Assembly: GCF_026341775.1 (NCBI RefSeq)
Contig: NZ_JAPEOB010000001.1
Location: 4,464,001 to 4,528,000, forward strand
Origin: Streptomyces sp. NBC_00654
Lineage (GTDB): Bacteria; Actinomycetota; Actinomycetes; Streptomycetales; Streptomycetaceae
DNA: 64,000 nucleotides
Direction: 5' to 3'
Numbering within the stretch: the stretch's first letter is position 1; every line of letters begins with the position of its first letter. This document shows, piece after piece, positions 60,434 through 64,000 of this stretch. Below the pieces are notes generated by a model that worked only from the letters and a program-made list of their open reading frames with translations, was not told where the DNA came from and searched no databases. A program made the position numbers and the translations under genes.

Positions 60434-61584
60434 ACTGATCTTTTCATAAGTTCGGTGTGTGCTGTGGATGGTCAGGCCCGTATGGGCGAGGAATGGCCAT
60501 GGCAGTCGGGGTTGGCGTTGATGCGGTGGATGCCTTGCTCGGTGGCGTCGGCGACATCGGCGTGGTGGTCGCCGGCGAGGTTGGCGAGTTCACGCTTCTT
60601 GAGGGAGGACCACAGCAGTTCCGCCGGGTTCGGCTCGGGAGCGTAGGCGGGCAATCGTTCCAGGGTGAGCCAGTCCTGTTCGGCGACCAGGCCCGCATCG
60701 CCCGGCTTCAGTGGGCGGACAGGCCGTCCCGGACCAGGACAACTCGCTCGCCGCGGTAGAACACCTTCATCTGCTCCAGGACCTCGATGAGCCCGGGGGT
60801 GTCGTAGCTGCCGGGCTTGAGGTGGCAGCACAGGCGCGCCCCGCGACGGGGGTCGGCGGAGTGGTAACCCAAGGCCCCGGCCATCGATGCGCGCTTCCGG
60901 TTCAGGCGGTGCCGCAGGAGCGGAGTCCGCCCTCGGGGCGAGTAGGCGCGGCGGATCCGAGGGAGCAGGGAGACGCCTGATTCGTCGAGGAAGACGATCC
61001 AGGCACGTGTGTTCACGGCCCCTTTTTGATACGCGGCCACTCGTGCGCGATCCAACGGGCGATCTCCGACTCGTCCCGCTCGACCGCCCGCCGCTCGGGC
61101 CGTTGCAAGCTCCATCCAGCCGGCCGGTCAGCAGTCGCCACACCGACGCCGTCGACAACACCACCCCCGTAGCCCGGGTGACGACCGCGCCGACTCGTTC
61201 CAGGGTCCACAGGTCGGCCTCGAAACCATGAGCCTGGGCACCTTGCTCCAATGCGGCCCGGACCGCCTCGACCTGGGTGTGCCCAGCTTGGGTGGGCGCC
61301 CGGTGGCTGCCCGTCGCCGCAGGGCCGAAGCACCACCTTGCTCCCACACCCGCCGCCAACGCCGCACACTCTCGGTACACACCCCCACCGCCCTCGCGAT
61401 CTCCGCATTCAGGACGCCATCCTCGAACAACTCGACTGCCCGAATACGACGCGCCTACGCCAACTGAGGCCGCGACAAGGGAGGAAGACAGGAGCCGGCG
61501 ACCGAAGGGGAGGGTTGATGAGTCGCTCCGACAGCCTCCCGCCCATACCGCCACCACACCCACCGAACTTACGAAAAGCTCAGT
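60434..61584. mobile_element. IS630-family element with terminal inverted repeats
   Basis: Ends at 60434-60457 and 61561-61584 form 24-base imperfect inverted repeats around the core AAGTTCGGTG (at most two or three differences). The element is 1.15 kb and holds one decayed minus-strand transposase. TA precedes the left end, as expected for IS630; the right flank no longer shows it. Confidence 0.7.
60472..61470 (-). pseudogene. IS630-family transposase, multiply frameshifted
   Basis: In order from the right: MFEDGVLNAEIARAVGVCTE (HTH), then VWRLLTGRLDG, then AWIVFLDESGVSLLPRIRRA and SMAGALGYHSADPRR, then RVVLVRDGLSAH, then LPAYAPEPNPAELLWSSLKK. All DDE regions are visible but are spread over at least three frames. 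Confidence 0.78.
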
Positions 61585-61631
61585 GGGCCGTGTATCGAAA
61601 GTGGATCTTGAGCGATGAATGATCTCGGTTC

Positions 61632-61740
61632 ATGGGGCGGGGAGATCTCACGGACGAGCAGTGGGCGGCGCTGGAGCCGTTGTTGCCGAAGGGCACGAAG
61701 GCGGGGCGGCCGCCCGTCTGGCCTCGGCGCCAGTTGATGT
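61632..61740 (+). pseudogene. IS5-type transposase N-terminal fragment
   Basis: MGRGDLTDEQWAALEPLLPK then GTKAGRPPVWPRRQLMS is the exact N-terminus type also fused to the GNAT gene at 15568. It ends abruptly where a different, oppositely oriented transposase begins. Confidence 0.7.
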
Positions 61741-61743
61741 CGC

Positions 61744-62486
61744 TCATGTGCTCGCGGCGGCCGTGGTGGCGGGCGAGGGCCCGCCAGCTTCTTGAGGTGC
61801 CCGATGCCGTGCTCGACGCGAATACGGCGTGAGGAGTGGGCCTTGCACTGGCGTTCGTGCAGCTCCTCGTACCACTCGGGCGGGGTTCTTCTTGAACTTG
61901 CGGTGCGGCGGTGTCATCACGCGTCCGCCCGTCGCCGAGTCCCTGATAGCCGGCATCGGCCAGGATCTCCACGTCAGGCCCGTCTGCCAGTAGCTCGACC
62001 AGGCCCAACTTCCGGGCATGCGTGATGTCCGCGCAGCTGGCGGGCTCGGCAGGGCTGCAGAACAGCAGGCGCCCCTCGGCGTCCGTGACGACCATGGACT
62101 TGACGGTGTTCTGCTTGTTCTTGCCGGAGATGAACTTCTCCCGGTCCTTGCGCCCGGTGGCGGGGCGTCGGACCTGGATCCCGGTGCCGTCAAGGATCCC
62201 GGTTGGGCCGTTCGCTCCGAGGTGTTCGATGACCTCGGCGAGCGAGCGCAGTCGGATATCGGGGGTGACGGTGCAGCCCCGCTGGGCCAGCAGGAGGCCA
62301 GTACATCGTGGGTTGCGCCGTGGTGGAGGTGGACGAGGGTCGCCAACAGGCGGTCAGGACGGCCTGGCGTCGCCCATGCCACAACGGGCCGGCCTCGGCG
62401 ACGAGTTCAGCAATCACGTCGGGCGTCAGGCCCGTGATCCGCCGGCATCGGATGATCGCTGCACGTGCCCGGTTCCCCCACCGCAC
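61744..62486 (-). pseudogene. IS5-family transposase remnant (second group)
   Basis: Pieces in several frames: RRITGLTPDVIAELVAEAGP, LLATLVHLHHGATHDVLAS, then MVVTDAEGRLLFCSPAEPAS with CADITHARKLGLVELLADGP and ILADAGYQGLGDG, then RALARHHGRREHMSD. At least four frameshifts. The 3' end is truncated at about 61744 by the fragment on the left. Confidence 0.75.
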
Positions 62487-62543
62487 AGACCATGATCAAC
62501 GATCAAGGACCCGACGTGCCGCCGACGACTGTGCACGAGCTCG

Positions 62544-62561
62544 CTAGTACTCCAGCCGTAG
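62544..62561. repeat. 18-base IS end sequence (copy 2)
   Basis: CTAGTACTCCAGCCGTAG, identical to the reverse complement of 26178-26195, with interior to the right. It is probably a solo end of an IS112/IS1647-type element. Confidence 0.55.
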
Positions 62562-62614
62562 TTGTGGATCTTGGTGGGCTGTCACCGACAAGCAGCCGAG
62601 TGGGAAAGGTGAAC

Positions 62615-62655
62615 GGAGTGAGTCCTCACTCATTGACGGAGTGAGCACTCACTCC
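62615..62655. promoter_or_regulatory. Two tandem TetR-type operators
   Basis: GGAGTGAG-TC-CTCACTCA at 62615-62632 and the perfect GGAGTGAG-CA-CTCACTCC at 62638-62655 lie just before the TetR ATG. The 23-base centre spacing would put two dimers on nearly the same face of the DNA. Confidence 0.8.
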
Positions 62656-62669
62656 GTAGGCTGGCGGTC

Positions 62670-63281
62670 ATGACAGCACCCAAGGAGAACCAGACCACCC
62701 GCCGTCGCGCCCCCGCGATGACGCCGGAGGAGCGCCGCGCGATGGTCATCCAGACCGCGATCCCGCTGATCGCCGAGTACGGGGCGGCGGTGACGACCGC
62801 GAAGATCGCCCGTGCCGCGGGCATCGGCGAGGGCACGATCTTCCGGGTCTTCGCCGACAAGGACGAGTTGCTGCAGGCTTGCATCGCCGAGGCGCTCTCC
62901 CCCGAGCACGCGGTCCGCGAGCTCGACGCGATCGACGTGTCCCAGCCGCTGTCCGACCGGCTCGCGGAGGCGGCCGAGGCGCTGCAGGCGCATATGTCCA
63001 GGATGGGCGCGATCCTCGGCTCGCTGGGGCATCGCGGCGGCAAGCACCCCGGCACGGTGCGCGGCGCGGGCCGCGACGAGTCGACGACCCGTATCCGCGC
63101 GGCCCTCGCGGAGCTGCTGGAGCCCGACAAGGCCGCCCTGCGCCGGCCGCCGGAGCAGATCGCGGCCCTCTTCTTCGGGCTGCTCTTCACCCAGCCGCGT
63201 ACGGAGGACGAGCCCGACCTGACCCCGCGAGAGCTGGTGGAGGTCTTCCTGCACGGGGCGCTCTCGGGGGGTGCCAAGTGA
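62670..63281 (+). CDS. TetR-family transcriptional regulator
   Basis: 203 residues. The TetR HTH is VIQTAIPLIAEYGAAVTTAK then IARAAGIGEGTIFRVFADKD (about 28-70); the C-terminal ligand-binding domain is helical. ATG 62670 has AAGGAG-like bases only weakly upstream but lies 14 bases after the tandem operator, supporting autorepression. Its stop overlaps the next gene (GTGA), so the DUF6069 protein is its direct partner and possible target. Confidence 0.9.
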   Translation: MTAPKENQTTRRRAPAMTPEERRAMVIQTAIPLIAEYGAAVTTAKIARAAGIGEGTIFRVFADKDELLQACIAEALSPEHAVRELDAIDVSQPLSDRLAEAAEALQAHMSRMGAILGSLGHRGGKHPGTVRGAGRDESTTRIRAALAELLEPDKAALRRPPEQIAALFFGLLFTQPRTEDEPDLTPRELVEVFLHGALSGGAK

Positions 63282-63688
63282 GCGCGCGGAGAAGGCGCCT
63301 GGGGGTGACGGCCCTGACCGTTCTGGCCCCCGTCCTGGTGTGGCTGGTCGCGGACCCCCTGCTGGGGCACCGGCTGCGGATCGCCGACGGCGAGCAGACA
63401 CTCGACATCGGCGCCGTGCCCGTGGCGGTCGTCGCACTGCTCGCGTCGTTTGCCGGCTGGGGACTGCTGGCCGCCCTGGAGCGGTCCGGGGTGCGGCGCG
63501 CCCGTGCCATCTGGACCGGGGCGGCCGGCGCCGTACTGGCCGTGTCCTTCCTGCCGTTCATCGGCGACGGCATGGACGGCGGCACCCGGGTCTCCCTCGC
63601 TCTGATGCACCTGGCGGTGGCGGCGGTGCTGGTCCCGGGGCTGGGCGGCAGGTCCCCCGGTGCGGAAGCCGGTGCCGCCAGGGGGTGA
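63278..63688 (+). CDS. DUF6069-type four-helix membrane protein
   Basis: 136 residues with four hydrophobic segments (LGVTALTVLAPVLVWLVADP, VAVVALLASFAGWGLLAALE, IWTGAAGAVLAVSFLPFIG, LALMHLAVAAVLVPGLG). The pattern matches DUF6069, small membrane proteins often downstream of TetR regulators in actinomycetes. GTG 63278 overlaps the TetR stop. The biochemical role is unknown. Confidence 0.75.
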   Translation: MSARRRRLGVTALTVLAPVLVWLVADPLLGHRLRIADGEQTLDIGAVPVAVVALLASFAGWGLLAALERSGVRRARAIWTGAAGAVLAVSFLPFIGDGMDGGTRVSLALMHLAVAAVLVPGLGGRSPGAEAGAARG

Positions 63689-63692
63689 CCGC

Positions 63693-63922
63693 CGGCACCA
63701 GGTACGCCGCGAACAGCACCGGATGGAGACAGCCCCGCCAGAGCGTCGCGCGGTCGAGGATGACCGTCAGAGTGCCCACCACGCTCGAGATGAAGAGAGC
63801 TACCTGGTGGGCCGGGCCGAGGCCCAGCAGGAGCGGACCCTCGTGTCAGACCGCTGCGATGGCCATCACCGGGTTGGTCAGGCCGATGCTGGCGATGTCG
63901 GAGCCGTAGGCGAAGCCGGGGG
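63693..63922 (-). pseudogene. Ca2+/H+ antiporter C-terminal remnant
   Basis: The minus frame reads FAYGSDIASIGLTNPVMAIA, a stop, then GPLLLGLGPAHQVALFISSV and VGTLTVILDRATLWRGCLHP then VLFAAYLVPAVTP. This matches the last helices of CaxA/ChaA-type calcium:proton antiporters. The in-frame stop and loss of the N-terminal part mark it as broken; more may lie beyond the window edge. Confidence 0.6.
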
Positions 63923-64000
63923 AGGCCTGGGGTGGGGTCGGAGACGGGTGCGGCCACCGGTGGATCAGTCGGCCATTCCAGGTCCTGCATGCCGAGCGCT

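Overview
The window is high-GC DNA (many GTG starts, strong G/C third-position bias, dense antisense open frames) and looks like an accessory or chromosome-arm region of a Streptomyces or close relative. Supporting signs are the LacI/SorC/FadR/TetR/ArsR/MerR regulators, an ABC sugar operon without its own ATPase, WD40-STAND and TPR-STAND proteins, an M9 collagenase, and many decayed IS5, IS630 and Tn3 transposases of types I associate with Streptomyces. No rRNA, tRNA or CRISPR array was seen.

Layout. 0-5 kb: an APH(6)-type kinase, two transposase remnants, a cytochrome P450 whose K-helix lacks the ExxR arginine, and a small HNH-like protein. 5-15 kb (all minus): a secreted M9 collagenase, then a sugar operon read from right to left: class V aminotransferase, Tat-type sugar-binding lipoprotein, two permeases, a GH36-type alpha-galactosidase and a LacI regulator; a LacI-like operator lies at the head. 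15-28 kb: a GNAT acetyltransferase whose C-terminus runs into a transposase remnant, a TPR-STAND NTPase, a VOC protein, a divergent S41 peptidase/ArsR pair with an operator touching the arsR start, a MerR regulator, a solo PemK/MazF-like protein, and a group of IS elements. One of these has perfect terminal repeats and a CTAG target duplication and carries an intact DUF6193-type passenger gene. 28-35 kb: two small secreted proteins, a 1257-residue HTH-nSTAND-TM-WD40 protein and a gamma-glutamyltransferase-like protein. 36-38 kb is a graveyard of Tn3, IS5 and integrase pieces in scrambled order.

38-44 kb is a sugar or polyol catabolic island: FGGY kinase and 2-hydroxyacid dehydrogenase (plus strand), class II aldolase and SorC-type regulator (minus strand), and an RbtT/DalT-like MFS transporter (plus). 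The same long operator-like box lies before the kinase operon and in the sorC/MFS divergent region, so the five genes probably form one regulon. 45-49 kb holds a FadR-type regulator, a CynX/NimT-type MFS transporter and a NicX/M29-like metalloenzyme in a tightly overlapping operon.

49-60 kb is the least explained part. Five minus-strand genes code for an 896-residue beta/glycine-rich protein, a 1251-residue protein and three paralogous two-domain beta-sandwich proteins, two of them with C-terminal cysteine clusters. None has a signal peptide or a family I recognise. Across a 1-kb intergenic region with paired direct repeats lies a trypsin-like serine protease, also without a signal peptide. 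This is the best candidate for an undescribed system. The last 4 kb contain an IS630 element with terminal repeats, chimeric IS5 remnants, a TetR/DUF6069 pair with tandem TetR operators, and the broken C-terminus of a Ca2+/H+ antiporter.
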